Part shown: positions 1 to 6,096 of the stretch, one piece after another | Numbering within the stretch: position 1 is the first letter of the stretch | How the letters are laid out: each line of letters starts with the position of its first letter | Origin: Methanocorpusculum sp. MCE | GTDB lineage: Archaea > Halobacteriota > Methanomicrobia > Methanomicrobiales > Methanocorpusculaceae | Length of the DNA stretch: 10,097 nt | Assembly (NCBI GenBank): GCA_003315675.1 | Contig: NIZU01000032.1 | Coordinates: 1 to 10,097 of the forward strand | Reading direction: 5' to 3' | Notes under the pieces: model-generated | The model's input: the letters and a program-made list of their open reading frames with translations, nothing else | Databases searched by the model: none | What the model was told of the DNA's origin: nothing | Program-made: the position numbers and the translations under genes

Positions 1-733
1 TGATATCCCCGATCCCGATAGACCACTTCTCCTTTTTCTGAGAGGTCCACCTGACTATCATGAACATTTGCCGTGGTGGTTTCAATGCGTCGAATAAGAT
101 CGTGCGTCGTATCCATGATGGTATGAAGTTTATATCCATAGTGTATTTTGCCGTTCTTGGACATGATTTTTCCATCTTTATCCCGTCGTGTTTTTGCCTG
201 ATCTCCTCGCGGCGTGTCTTTCTTACAATGACCGGGTTCAGCATACACAAACGTTGCATCCTGAATCATACCTTGTTCAATTTTCAGACCTTTCAGGTCA
301 AGCTGCCTTTGAAATTCCTGCCAAACCACTGTATCAACGCCAGATTCGGACATGCGCTCCCGAAATAACCAGATCGTTGAATTGTCGGGTATTTTGTCAG
401 GACAGCCAAGAGTTCGCAAGATCGAATCTTGCTCACCGTTTCGGGCTAACGCCCTCACTTACCATGCCAAAAAGAAAGACGATCATAAATTTCACGTTCA
501 ACGGCGAGATCAGACAGATTATACCAGACTTCCAGAAGCTGAATCTTGAACATAAGTATGACATCGACATTGGGATGACCGCCCTTGCCGGATTTATTTG
601 CATACATGGATTCAAGAAGAGGGCGAAACACATCCCAATCAAGTGTTTTACCAACGTCGGAGAGACGGTCGCCAAGTTTTTCATAACGTTCGTGATATGC
701 CTGGTTGAGACCAAAGCTGCTGAAAGTCCCCAT
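1..733 (-). pseudogene. IS5-family transposase, frameshifted by a small insertion
   Basis: The 5' part starts at ATG 733 and reads an IS5-type N-terminal region ending in EIYDRLSFWHGK, then stops at 455-457. The rest continues in another frame from about 428, with IPDNSTIWLFRER, then the first catalytic Asp (QDATF) and the second (VYRDRGYQG) close to the window edge. IS5-family transposases normally have only a few residues between DRLSF and the LG..(I/V)PD segment; here about 50 nt extra (roughly 411-463) shift the frame. The inserted stretch holds two hairpins. Without a programmed frameshift this copy cannot make a full transposase. The C-terminus with the catalytic Glu is outside the window. 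Confidence 0.8.
411..463. repeat. small hairpin-bearing insertion inside the transposase gene
   Basis: This stretch is extra relative to the spacing expected in IS5 transposases. It contains two inverted repeats side by side: GCAAGAT-CGA-ATCTTGC at 416-432 (7-bp stem) and GGGC-TAAC-GCCC at 443-454 (4-bp stem). A short, structured, frame-breaking insertion resembles a REP-like or miniature palindromic element. The exact ends are inferred, because the matching part of the second IS copy lies outside the window. Confidence 0.45.
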
Positions 734-802
734 ACATACTACTCAACGTACGAAAAGAAAGTACTTTCTGTCAAAAAAGGTTGTTAGAAATTCTCTTGCA
801 TG

Positions 803-1426
803 TTATTTCCTTCCCTCAGGACAAATCCATGTCTCCGCCTGAATCATGATTCCGGGAATCCCATCAAAAAAAATGATAGGCAGTATCCAGAGCCGGTAAC
901 GGGCAGCTGCAGTTTCCAGATGTGTCCATGTTCCAACCGTTGGCATTTTTCCGTTCAGCGCATTCACATACTCAGGCAGAGCAGTTATAATATTAAATAA
1001 CTCAATATTAAGTTCCTTATAATTTTTCCCGATAAGGTTCTCTGTATCAATTCCAATGGTATTTCCGAGACTCTCCCGCATGTATGAATTTAATGCAAGA
1101 ATAATGCCTTCGTTATTCACAATGATCGTGGGTTCGGGTTGTACTGCCAGAAACTGCGGCGAGATTGGAAGACGTTCGGACAACTGATACACATGTGAAG
1201 GACCAACAGTGCGTATCTCGACCTGACCCAGTGTTGCAAGTAATGTCAGATATCGGGAGATCGTATTTCTGTTTAATCCGGTTTTTTTTGCAATGTCGGA
1301 TATTGAAAGCCCGAACTTGCTGTTTCTTAAATGAAACATTATCATATTAAGTCCAGATTCTTTCGAATTTCTCAGGGAGGAAACATTCACCGTATTTGTA
1401 TCAATAATCGCGCCGCACTCATCCAA
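803..1426 (-). CDS. HTH-PAS transcriptional regulator
   Basis: Probable DNA-binding regulator of 207 residues when read from TTG 1426. Residues about 24-83 form a winged helix-turn-helix (SISDIAKKTGLNRNTISRYL is the recognition part, followed by a wing around GQVEIRTVGPSHVYQL). Residues about 92-200 look like a PAS sensor domain (TIIVNNEGIILALNSYM, then IGKNYKELN). HTH-plus-PAS proteins beginning GLSISDIAK are common in Methanomicrobia and are thought to couple a signal to transcription; the ligand is unknown. No ATG lies upstream in frame, and an in-frame stop precedes the TTG, so the start is TTG 1426, GTG 1390 or ATG 1345; the family usually starts near the last. The stop lies 7 bp from the left IS edge, so the gene seems complete. 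It is divergent from a small ORF and has a TATA-like sequence at about 1462-1468. Confidence 0.85.
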   Translation of the reverse strand: MDECGAIIDTNTVNVSSLRNSKESGLNMIMFHLRNSKFGLSISDIAKKTGLNRNTISRYLTLLATLGQVEIRTVGPSHVYQLSERLPISPQFLAVQPEPTIIVNNEGIILALNSYMRESLGNTIGIDTENLIGKNYKELNIELFNIITALPEYVNALNGKMPTVGTWTHLETAAARYRLWILPIIFFDGIPGIMIQAETWICPEGRK

Positions 1427-1461
1427 TTATATTTAGTTAAATAAAATTTATCTGTTTATTC

Positions 1462-1586
1462 ATATAAATTATTGCTCATGACTCATCACCAGAAACATGG
1501 ACCTGCCAAACATAAATACTGAAGTATCGGCAATATTTATGAAAACATATACGATTTTCAGATTACTCTGTGAGCAATATTAAATA
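1462..1586. promoter_or_regulatory. divergent promoter region with matching TGAGCAATA elements
   Basis: The intergenic region between the HTH-PAS gene and the small plus-strand ORF is AT-rich. TGAGCAATA occurs once on each strand, at 1470-1478 (minus) and 1571-1579 (plus), each immediately upstream of a TATA-like stretch (TTTATAT on the minus strand at 1462-1468, ATTAAATA on the plus strand at 1579-1586). The symmetry suggests either a shared upstream promoter element or paired binding sites for a regulator, possibly the adjacent HTH-PAS protein. A short palindrome ATACT-GA-AGTAT lies between them at 1516-1527. Confidence 0.4.
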
Positions 1587-1599
1587 GATTATATTTACT

Positions 1600-1827
1600 A
1601 TGGATGATGCATTATTAAAATGTGCGCGCAGTTTATGTTCCAATCAAAGTAATGTAGATATCAGGTATCACGGATACGTTGCTGAGGTCTGCCATCTGTA
1701 CAGTTCAGGGTTCCAAACAGTACTGATAAAAAAATACCGACCGGAAACATGCACAGTAAGTAAAATACATCCCTGCATGGAAGCTCCGCACATAAACGAA
1801 GGGGATGTGGAGTTATTTTTTGGATGA
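1600..1827 (+). CDS. small hypothetical protein (75 aa)
   Basis: Not recognised. The ORF encodes 75 residues with five cysteines, including a C..C pair at residues 8-13 (CARSLC), and an acidic end (EGDVELFF). It has no signal peptide or membrane segment. Support for a real gene is indirect: it has a TATA-like box 14-21 bp before the ATG (somewhat close), a promoter element shared with the divergent regulator gene, and a perfect palindrome just after its stop. No Shine-Dalgarno sequence is visible, which fits a leaderless or nearly leaderless archaeal transcript. A minus-strand ORF overlapping it looks like a shadow. Confidence 0.45.
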   Translation: MDDALLKCARSLCSNQSNVDIRYHGYVAEVCHLYSSGFQTVLIKKYRPETCTVSKIHPCMEAPHINEGDVELFFG

Positions 1828-1837
1828 AAAAATTGGT

Positions 1838-1855
1838 GAAGAATGATCATTCTTC
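1838..1855. terminator. 18-bp perfect palindrome between convergent genes
   Basis: GAAGAATGATCATTCTTC is a perfect 18-bp palindrome in the 59-bp gap between the plus-strand small ORF and the end of the last minus-strand pilin gene. Its position suits a two-way transcription end or mRNA 3'-end hairpin. No long T run follows it on either strand, so a binding site is also possible. Confidence 0.45.
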
Positions 1856-1886
1856 CCAGTTAATCTGTATTCAGAGCAAATCAGAA

Positions 1887-2604
1887 TTAAACTGTTGCAA
1901 TCATATCCGATTCGATCAGCGTATGTCTCACATACACGTATCCGGTCTCGGCATTTACCAGCGTCAGTATTGCATCACCGTTTGCGCCGATTCCGGCACT
2001 GATAACAGTGTTACCGTCTGCATCATCTTTTCTCAGACCGATAGCGAGACTTGGACTTGAGGGGTTGACGTACTCGCATGAAACTATGAACATATCTCCC
2101 GGATCTGCGATCGTGTTATGAATGTTCGGATCATCTTCACTCAGACCAAACATCACTATACGATAGCCTCTCATGTATTCCGGAGGGAGAATTATCTGAC
2201 TTCTTCCATTCCAACTACTACCGCCAGGAAGATAGGCTGTTGAAACCGGGTCATCATAGCCAAGGTCAACAGACCCCCCGCCGCCGGAACTCTGGCCGCT
2301 TGCAAGATAGAGTTTCATCTTTGTTAAATCAACCGGCTTGTCGCCGACCACCTTAAACAAAAGACCCGCTGCTTCCGTCTGATATGTCTGCTTGGCAATA
2401 CTACTCACCGTTGCTGCCGTGTATCCTGCAGTATAAAGACCGACGAACTCGATTTGAGGCTCGTCAGTCTGTGTGCCGGTTGAATCCATAAAACCGGCTG
2501 CCGTCAGGCTGACAATGCCTGCAATAATGATCGTCACAACAAGCATAAGCATAACACCGACAACCGGCGATACACCTGCATCTTTTTTTCCCTGAACGTT
2601 TCAT
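1887..2604 (-). pseudogene. archaeal type IV pilin (pilin 6), frameshifted at a 7-A run
   Basis: Last gene of the pilin cluster. The open frame contains the pilin hydrophobic segment GVSPVVGVMLMLVV, a glycine-rich stretch (SSGGGGSVD) and an extracellular beta-rich domain, but no start codon before the motif: the first in-frame Met is at 2552, inside the hydrophobic helix, and an in-frame TGA lies just upstream. A proper ATG at 2602-2604, 5 nt after the stop of the preceding pilin gene, begins MKRSGKK and then meets a run of seven A (T at 2583-2589 on the plus strand). With six A the frame would read MKRSGKKDAGVSPVVG and give a 238-residue pilin. The gene is therefore one base out of frame, through true mutation, slippage-based switching, or sequencing error. 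Confidence 0.85.
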
Positions 2605-2609
2605 CGAAA

Positions 2610-3332
2610 TCACCATAATGCCGTCACATCCTGATCGCTGAGTACGGTTCCCGAGGGAACATGAATCACCGTTATGTGAACTACGGACCCTTCAGTAAAT
2701 CCGTAGATTGTTCTTTCTGTGGTTGGGAAACCAAGGAATCGATCGATCTCCTTAAACCACCATTCAGTACCGCTTGCGATTGGAGCATTACCGCCAAAGT
2801 AGAGATAATCGTTCATGTCATACCCCACAGTCAGACCGTTGCCGGTGGTTGCGACAATTGGAGCATTATAAACCTGTGTTTTTGGAACAAAGGGATCATC
2901 AGAGGCAGAATAAACCGGAGCTGAACCCCAGCCAACAGAGGCTCCGCCGCTGCTCAGATCAATGCCGTAATCCTCGACCTGACCCGTAATGGTGTGGGTA
3001 ATTGTCTTTCCTGCATTCGTGAGAGGAACCCCGTTGTAGGTATCTGGAACAACATAGGTCGTAATAATCTTCAGCTGGTTTGACGTAAACTCCCCAGTAG
3101 CAACCGGTATTTCACATACTACTCCCGGATAGGAACTCGTTTTGCCGCCGGCATGAATGGTGAAGTCAAAGCCTACGGAAGGGGCAGGGGTCGCCGCAGA
3201 GCCGAGTCCTCCTGCAAATGCTGCGACCAGTGCTGCAGCAATGATCGTTACAACCAGCATCAGCATAACACCGACTACCGGGGATACCCCGTCATGTTTT
3301 TCATTATCTGTTCGCATTCTCTTCACAGCCAT
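2610..3332 (-). CDS. archaeal type IV pilin (pilin 5), intact
   Basis: A complete 240-residue pilin with the archaeal type IV pilin N-terminal domain (PF07790, formerly DUF1628). The start is MAVKRMRTDNEKHDG, followed at residues 17-39 by SPVVGVMLMLVV and the rest of the hydrophobic helix that anchors the precursor and packs the fibre core after cleavage by a prepilin peptidase. The remainder is a Gly/Ser/Thr/Asn-rich extracellular domain ending in a conserved strand, VVHITVIHVPSGTVLSDQDV. The ATG directly follows the stop of the upstream fragment (TGA-ATG), and the next pilin starts 5 nt after its stop, so the genes were co-transcribed. It is one of only two undamaged pilins here. Assembly into a surface filament is inferred from the family. 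Confidence 0.9.
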   Translation of the reverse strand: MAVKRMRTDNEKHDGVSPVVGVMLMLVVTIIAAALVAAFAGGLGSAATPAPSVGFDFTIHAGGKTSSYPGVVCEIPVATGEFTSNQLKIITTYVVPDTYNGVPLTNAGKTITHTITGQVEDYGIDLSSGGASVGWGSAPVYSASDDPFVPKTQVYNAPIVATTGNGLTVGYDMNDYLYFGGNAPIASGTEWWFKEIDRFLGFPTTERTIYGFTEGSVVHITVIHVPSGTVLSDQDVTALW

Positions 3333-3683
3333 TCAGTTGATGGTGATTGTCCCTTTCTGGATCTGCTTGCCGGTAATTGTGTCGAATATCGTATAGGTTA
3401 CCGGAACATGTTCCTGAACGACAAATCTGCCGCCCGTTGCCGCGGTCCAGAGAAGGAATTTGCCCGTTTTAACAGCAGATACATCATCTGTGTTGTCGTA
3501 ATATCCGTCAGCAAGAAGAATAAATGACTCACCAACCGAAATTGTTGTGTCCAGATTATTGGCAACCGCAAAGTAGGTCTCGCTTGTCGTATTATCGATA
3601 CCAACCATAATGTCAATTACTGCCTCGTTTACGACAGGACTTGTCTGATCACGATAGACGTTGATGAAAAAGGTAGGCGTCAC
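3333..3683 (-). pseudogene. orphan C-terminal half of a pilin (pilin 4C)
   Basis: Reads 116 residues from an ATG at 3683, with no hydrophobic pilin N-terminus and no signal peptide. The sequence (SVGESFILLADGYYD, then VPVTYTIFDTITGKQIQKG) is a pilin extracellular C-terminus; the plus-strand fragment beginning at 3661 has a parallel end (EPGDRFIIYAD, then VYTIKDTSTGNVIASG). The missing half appears to be the plus-strand ORF at 4640-4972: joining the two at the inverted 8-mer (3667-3674 / 4976-4983) keeps frame and gives about 225 residues, with one internal TAG. Native sequence probably begins near 3674. Its stop abuts the start of pilin 5, as expected for an operon. Without a signal sequence the fragment could not be exported as a pilin. 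Confidence 0.8.
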
Positions 3684-3936
3684 GATGTCATATGGGAAGC
3701 GTCTTGCTTACCAGACCATTGAGCCGGGAGACCGCTTCATCATTTATGCCGACCGGATTATCCAAAGTGATACATCAAAGTACAGTCAGCTCTACATGGT
3801 TGCAACGAGAGACGGAACATACTCGGAAGGATTTTTCGAGATCGGTCCGGGAACGGTTTACACCATTAAAGATACGTCAACGGGCAATGTCATTGCATCG
3901 GGTGATCTGTCCGGAAAGGTGTATGATTATATCTGA
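3661..3936 (+). pseudogene. orphan C-terminal half of a pilin (pilin 2C), inverted block
   Basis: First reading frame on the plus strand inside the inverted block. It lacks the pilin hydrophobic segment and resembles the extracellular end of a pilin (TIEPGDRFIIYAD, then GTVYTIKDTSTGNVIASGDL). The only possible starts, TTG 3661 and ATG 3664, straddle the inversion junction and are probably accidental. Joining position 3667 to the truncated minus-strand gene at 4984-5370 keeps frame (SAKK-VGVTMSYGKR) and gives about 218 residues, close to the intact pilins. A GGAG ribosome binding site and the next pilin follow its stop within 20 nt, so it sits in an operon with pilin 3. Confidence 0.8.
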
Positions 3937-3953
3937 AACAGGAGTGTTGAACA

Positions 3954-4643
3954 ATGAACATTATGAAAAAAACACATAATTCACAAAAAGACAGCGCAGT
4001 ATTCCCTGTTATAGGAGTTATGCTGATGCTGGTCGTAACCATCGTTATTGCTGCATTTGTGGCAACATTTGCCCGGGGTCTGTTTTCAACATCTGAAGCA
4101 GCGCCGGTTGCATCGATCAATGTAAATATTCTCTACAACTCCGGATATACCGGAAATGATACCGTTATGTATATCGAAAATCTAGGCGGAGATTCCATCC
4201 CCACAGCGGATCTGCGGATCTTGACCTATTATACATCCAAGAAGGGTTCAGCGACGGGAACGATCAAAGGTGATCGTACGGCAATGAACACAAAGACCGT
4301 TACGGTCACCAATTCAACCGGAGCAATAGGTCAGAAAATCGTCGCACCGATTCTCTTAAATGCGGCGTATGGTGACGCTGCAACTGATAACACTGCCATA
4401 AACTTCGGCAACTACAACTTTGCACCTGGAACGATCATGAGTACCTACAGTAATGAAGGAACAGCCTACATTCTTATGGGTCAGACAAGTTCCGCAAATC
4501 AGCTGAAATACTTAAATAAATATGGCGGTGACACGCTCAATGACGGATTTACTGATTTTGGTATCGGATCGACCGTACATGTCGAAATCATCCACACGCC
4601 TTCGAACAGTGTATTGTACAGTAAGGATGTGATCGTAGCATGA
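3954..4643 (+). CDS. archaeal type IV pilin (pilin 3), intact, within inverted block
   Basis: A complete 229-residue pilin. MNIMKKTHNSQKDSAV precedes a hydrophobic helix of the PF07790 type, but here the motif is FPVIGVMLMLVVTIV: Phe replaces the Ser that the other pilins in this cluster have, and Ile replaces Val. The extracellular part is Thr/Asn-rich and ends in a conserved strand, STVHVEIIHTPSNSVLYSKDV, matching pilins 1 and 5. The ATG at 3954 is supported by GGAG at 3941-3944, nine bases upstream. Its stop overlaps the next start (ATGA at 4640-4643), suggesting translational coupling. It now reads opposite to the outer pilins, so its expression from the main upstream promoter should be lost in the present orientation unless a promoter lies near 3600. 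Confidence 0.9.
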   Translation: MNIMKKTHNSQKDSAVFPVIGVMLMLVVTIVIAAFVATFARGLFSTSEAAPVASINVNILYNSGYTGNDTVMYIENLGGDSIPTADLRILTYYTSKKGSATGTIKGDRTAMNTKTVTVTNSTGAIGQKIVAPILLNAAYGDAATDNTAINFGNYNFAPGTIMSTYSNEGTAYILMGQTSSANQLKYLNKYGGDTLNDGFTDFGIGSTVHVEIIHTPSNSVLYSKDVIVA

Positions 4644-4972
4644 AATCCATGACAAAAGATTCTGCAGTTTCCCCGGTAGTCGGTGTTATGCTGATGCTGG
4701 TTGTAACAATTATTGTTGCATCAGTAGTTGCAGCATTTGCCGGCGGTATTACGAGCAATGAACAGATCGCTCCAAGCGTCAATTTTGATGTGTCCTATGT
4801 GGCAGGTATTTCAGATACCGATAAAACGAACAGCGTGCCGGATTATTCTTCCTCGGCATCACAAAACAATGGTTTTGTCTTCAAACTTCTTGGAGGAGAC
4901 TCAGTTCAGCTTGATAAGATAAAAATCATGCTGACAAGCGGCGGATCGTCGATCACATTTGATCCGAAGTAG
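4640..4972 (+). CDS. N-terminal half of a pilin (pilin 4N), truncated at the inversion junction
   Basis: A 110-residue product with a full pilin start: MKSMTKDSAV, then SPVVGVMLMLVVTII from residue 11 and a hydrophobic helix to about residue 33. The extracellular part begins normally and includes FKLLGGDSVQLDKIKIMLTSGG, which parallels FKVVGDKPVDLTKMKLYLASG in pilin 6, then ends at TAG 4970-4972, 3 nt before the inverted 8-mer. In the flipped arrangement it continues in frame into 3333-3674 on the other strand, but the TAG remains inside the joined gene, so either a later nonsense mutation occurred or the real crossover is a few bases away. The present product is about half normal length and may not be stable. 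The ATG overlaps the stop of pilin 3. Confidence 0.75.
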   Translation: MKSMTKDSAVSPVVGVMLMLVVTIIVASVVAAFAGGITSNEQIAPSVNFDVSYVAGISDTDKTNSVPDYSSSASQNNGFVFKLLGGDSVQLDKIKIMLTSGGSSITFDPK

Positions 4973-5370
4973 TCAACCTTTTTGGCCGACTGTGTAGTAG
5001 ACAGACGGGCTTCACCGGGTGTCAGGACGCCGGAAATCGCGGTTGACGGGGCGTCATTAAACGTAATTGTCGTTTCATTCACAACACCACGGGTATTTTT
5101 CTGCTGAGTGATCTCCAGATTTGTCAGGACAATGTTTTCACCGCCGGCATTTTCAAAAAGAAGGCCGACTTCGCCTAAAAAGCCGTTTTCAAAATCATTT
5201 CCCTGAACAGAACCAAGATAGTTGATCCTTGTCATAGGCGATGCCTCCGTACTTCCGACATAATTGGATGCAACCATCCCTACTACTGCTGCAATAATGA
5301 TCGTTACAACCAGCATCAGCATAACGCCGACAACCGGGGAGACCCCGGACTCTTTGTTTTTGGATTTCAT
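4906..5370 (-). CDS. N-terminal half of a pilin (pilin 2N), truncated at the inversion junction
   Basis: Begins MKSKNKESGV, then SPVVGVMLMLVVTII from residue 11 and a helix running to about residue 32. The native part reads to about residue 129 (LSTTQSAKK, near 4984). The last 25 or so residues (about VDYFGSN to ILSS) are the reverse complement of pilin 4N and hence an artefact of the inversion. Rejoined to the plus-strand fragment from 3667, it would make a 218-residue pilin in frame. The ATG at 5368-5370 overlaps the original stop of pilin 1 (ATGA), a typical operon junction. The 154-residue chimeric product keeps the membrane and processing signals but has a foreign C-terminus. Confidence 0.75.
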   Translation of the reverse strand: MKSKNKESGVSPVVGVMLMLVVTIIIAAVVGMVASNYVGSTEASPMTRINYLGSVQGNDFENGFLGEVGLLFENAGGENIVLTNLEITQQKNTRGVVNETTITFNDAPSTAISGVLTPGEARLSTTQSAKKVDYFGSNVIDDPPLVSMIFILSS

Positions 5371-5444
5371 TGGATTTTCACATCCTTGTCATAAATGACG
5401 GTGCTGGTCGGAATGTGAACGATCGTTACATGGAACCTGGTTCA
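5367..5444 (-). pseudogene. detached C-terminal end of pilin 1
   Basis: In the same frame as pilin 1, directly after its premature TGA, this stretch encodes TRFHVTIVHIPTSTVIYDK and a few more residues to the original stop at 5367-5369. It matches the terminal strands of pilin 3 (VHVEIIHTPSNSVLYSKDV) and pilin 5 (VHITVIHVPSGTVLSDQDV). Its stop overlaps the pilin 2 start codon, so the full gene formerly ended here. Confidence 0.8.
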
Positions 5445-6002
5445 GGTGTCTATGCCGTATGTTTTTGCTTTCGTAGTATCGAAACCTGCGAAATAATTCA
5501 AATCAAAAGCAATGGAACTCCCTGAAACCAAATCAGCCTGACCAAAGAGCTGATTGTTTACCGTTCGTTTACTGACGGTCGCATTGTTGTTGGTGATCTG
5601 ATATGCAAACGGATAGCCTGCCAATGTTGTGTTAAGATCGTTTTCAGCTGTAGGTTCGAGTCTGCCGTCGATCGTGTGGATGATCGTTTCTCCGCCGTGA
5701 TCCAAAGCCTTATTGGCAAACTTTACCGGAACGCCATACGATACGGTGATCAGCAAATCTTTCGTCGGCAGCGTATCCCCGGCAATGTTTTCAATCATGG
5801 CAGAACCCTGCCCTATGAAGAGGGAAACATCAAGTGAGGCTGTAGGTGCAGCTTCTGTTGTCGTTCCGATACCGCCGGCAAATGCCGCGACAAGGGCTGC
5901 AACAATAATTGTTACAACCAGCATCAGCATAACACCGACAACCGGAGATACTGCAGAATCCCGATCGGATCTGTGTTTTTTCAACATCTCTGTTTTTTTC
6001 AT
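5442..6002 (-). CDS. archaeal type IV pilin (pilin 1), first gene of the cluster, cut short by an in-frame TGA
   Basis: First pilin of the minus-strand cluster. The ATG at 6000-6002 is preferred over the in-frame TTG at 6020 because GTGGGG lies about 8 nt before it and the other pilins have short leaders. It begins MKKTEMLKKHRSDRDSAV and continues with SPVVGVMLMLVVTII from residue 19. The 186-residue product ends TYGIDT at a TGA (5442-5444). Beyond that stop the same frame continues open for 24 codons with FHVTIVHIPTSTVIYDKDV, the conserved terminal strand also present in pilins 3 and 5, and stops at a TGA overlapping the ATG of pilin 2. The gene therefore carries one nonsense change. The product keeps its helix and most of its extracellular domain but lacks the last strand. 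Confidence 0.85.
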   Translation of the reverse strand: MKKTEMLKKHRSDRDSAVSPVVGVMLMLVVTIIVAALVAAFAGGIGTTTEAAPTASLDVSLFIGQGSAMIENIAGDTLPTKDLLITVSYGVPVKFANKALDHGGETIIHTIDGRLEPTAENDLNTTLAGYPFAYQITNNNATVSKRTVNNQLFGQADLVSGSSIAFDLNYFAGFDTTKAKTYGIDT

Positions 6003-6014
6003 ACGATTTTCCCC

Positions 6015-6040
6015 ACTCAATTAAATCATATTAATTGAGT
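6015..6040. promoter_or_regulatory. perfect 10-bp inverted repeat upstream of the pilin cluster
   Basis: ACTCAATTAA at 6015-6024 and TTAATTGAGT at 6031-6040 form a perfect inverted repeat with a 6-nt spacer, starting 12 bp upstream of the pilin 1 ATG and overlapping its likely leader or transcription start. Size and symmetry fit an operator for a dimeric winged-helix regulator, or a 5' leader hairpin. A TATA-like run on the minus strand (TTTATATATATTG, about 6084-6096) lies about 45 bp further upstream. Confidence 0.6.
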
Positions 6041-6096
6041 ATAACTAAAATAATTTTTTGCAGACACATATTAGATGAAAAACAATATATATAAAT

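Larger units (their letters stand above)
1..795 (-). mobile_element. IS5-family insertion sequence, left copy (5' part, runs off the window start)
   Basis: The minus strand encodes a DDE transposase similar to that of the element at the right end of the window. The outer edge is placed at 795 because reading inward from there gives GAGAATTTCTAACAACC, which matches GAGAATATCTATCAACC at the opposite end of the other copy (9128 and 9374); these are taken as the terminal inverted repeats. Positions 1-341 align without gaps to 9757-10097 with 8 differences (about 97.7% identity). Combining the two partial copies gives an estimated element of about 1.1-1.2 kb, usual for IS5. The other end lies outside the window, so a target duplication cannot be checked. 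Confidence 0.85.
3667..4983. other. inverted segment of the pilin operon (about 1.3 kb)
   Basis: All pilin genes outside this block are on the minus strand and all inside it are on the plus strand. Both edges fall inside pilin genes, producing two N-terminal and two C-terminal halves. AAAAAGGT at 3667-3674 and its inverse ACCTTTTT at 4976-4983 lie at the two edges; with two mismatches the match extends to 12 bp (AAAAAGGTAGGC / AAAAAGGTTGAC). Flipping the block restores both genes in frame and puts six pilins in one direction. The exact crossover could differ by some bases. No recombinase gene is visible in the window. Confidence 0.8.

Noticed and set aside
60..787. Plus-strand ORFs across the left IS
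   Set aside because: They overlap the minus-strand transposase, whose catalytic motifs are clear.
2661..3527. Plus-strand ORFs opposite pilins 4, 5 and 6
   Set aside because: Shadows of minus-strand pilin genes that have recognisable motifs and operon spacing.
4970..4972. TAG in the pilin 4 half read as pyrrolysine
   Set aside because: No pyrrolysine genes are visible, pilins are not known pyrrolysine proteins, and the gene is truncated at an inversion edge anyway.
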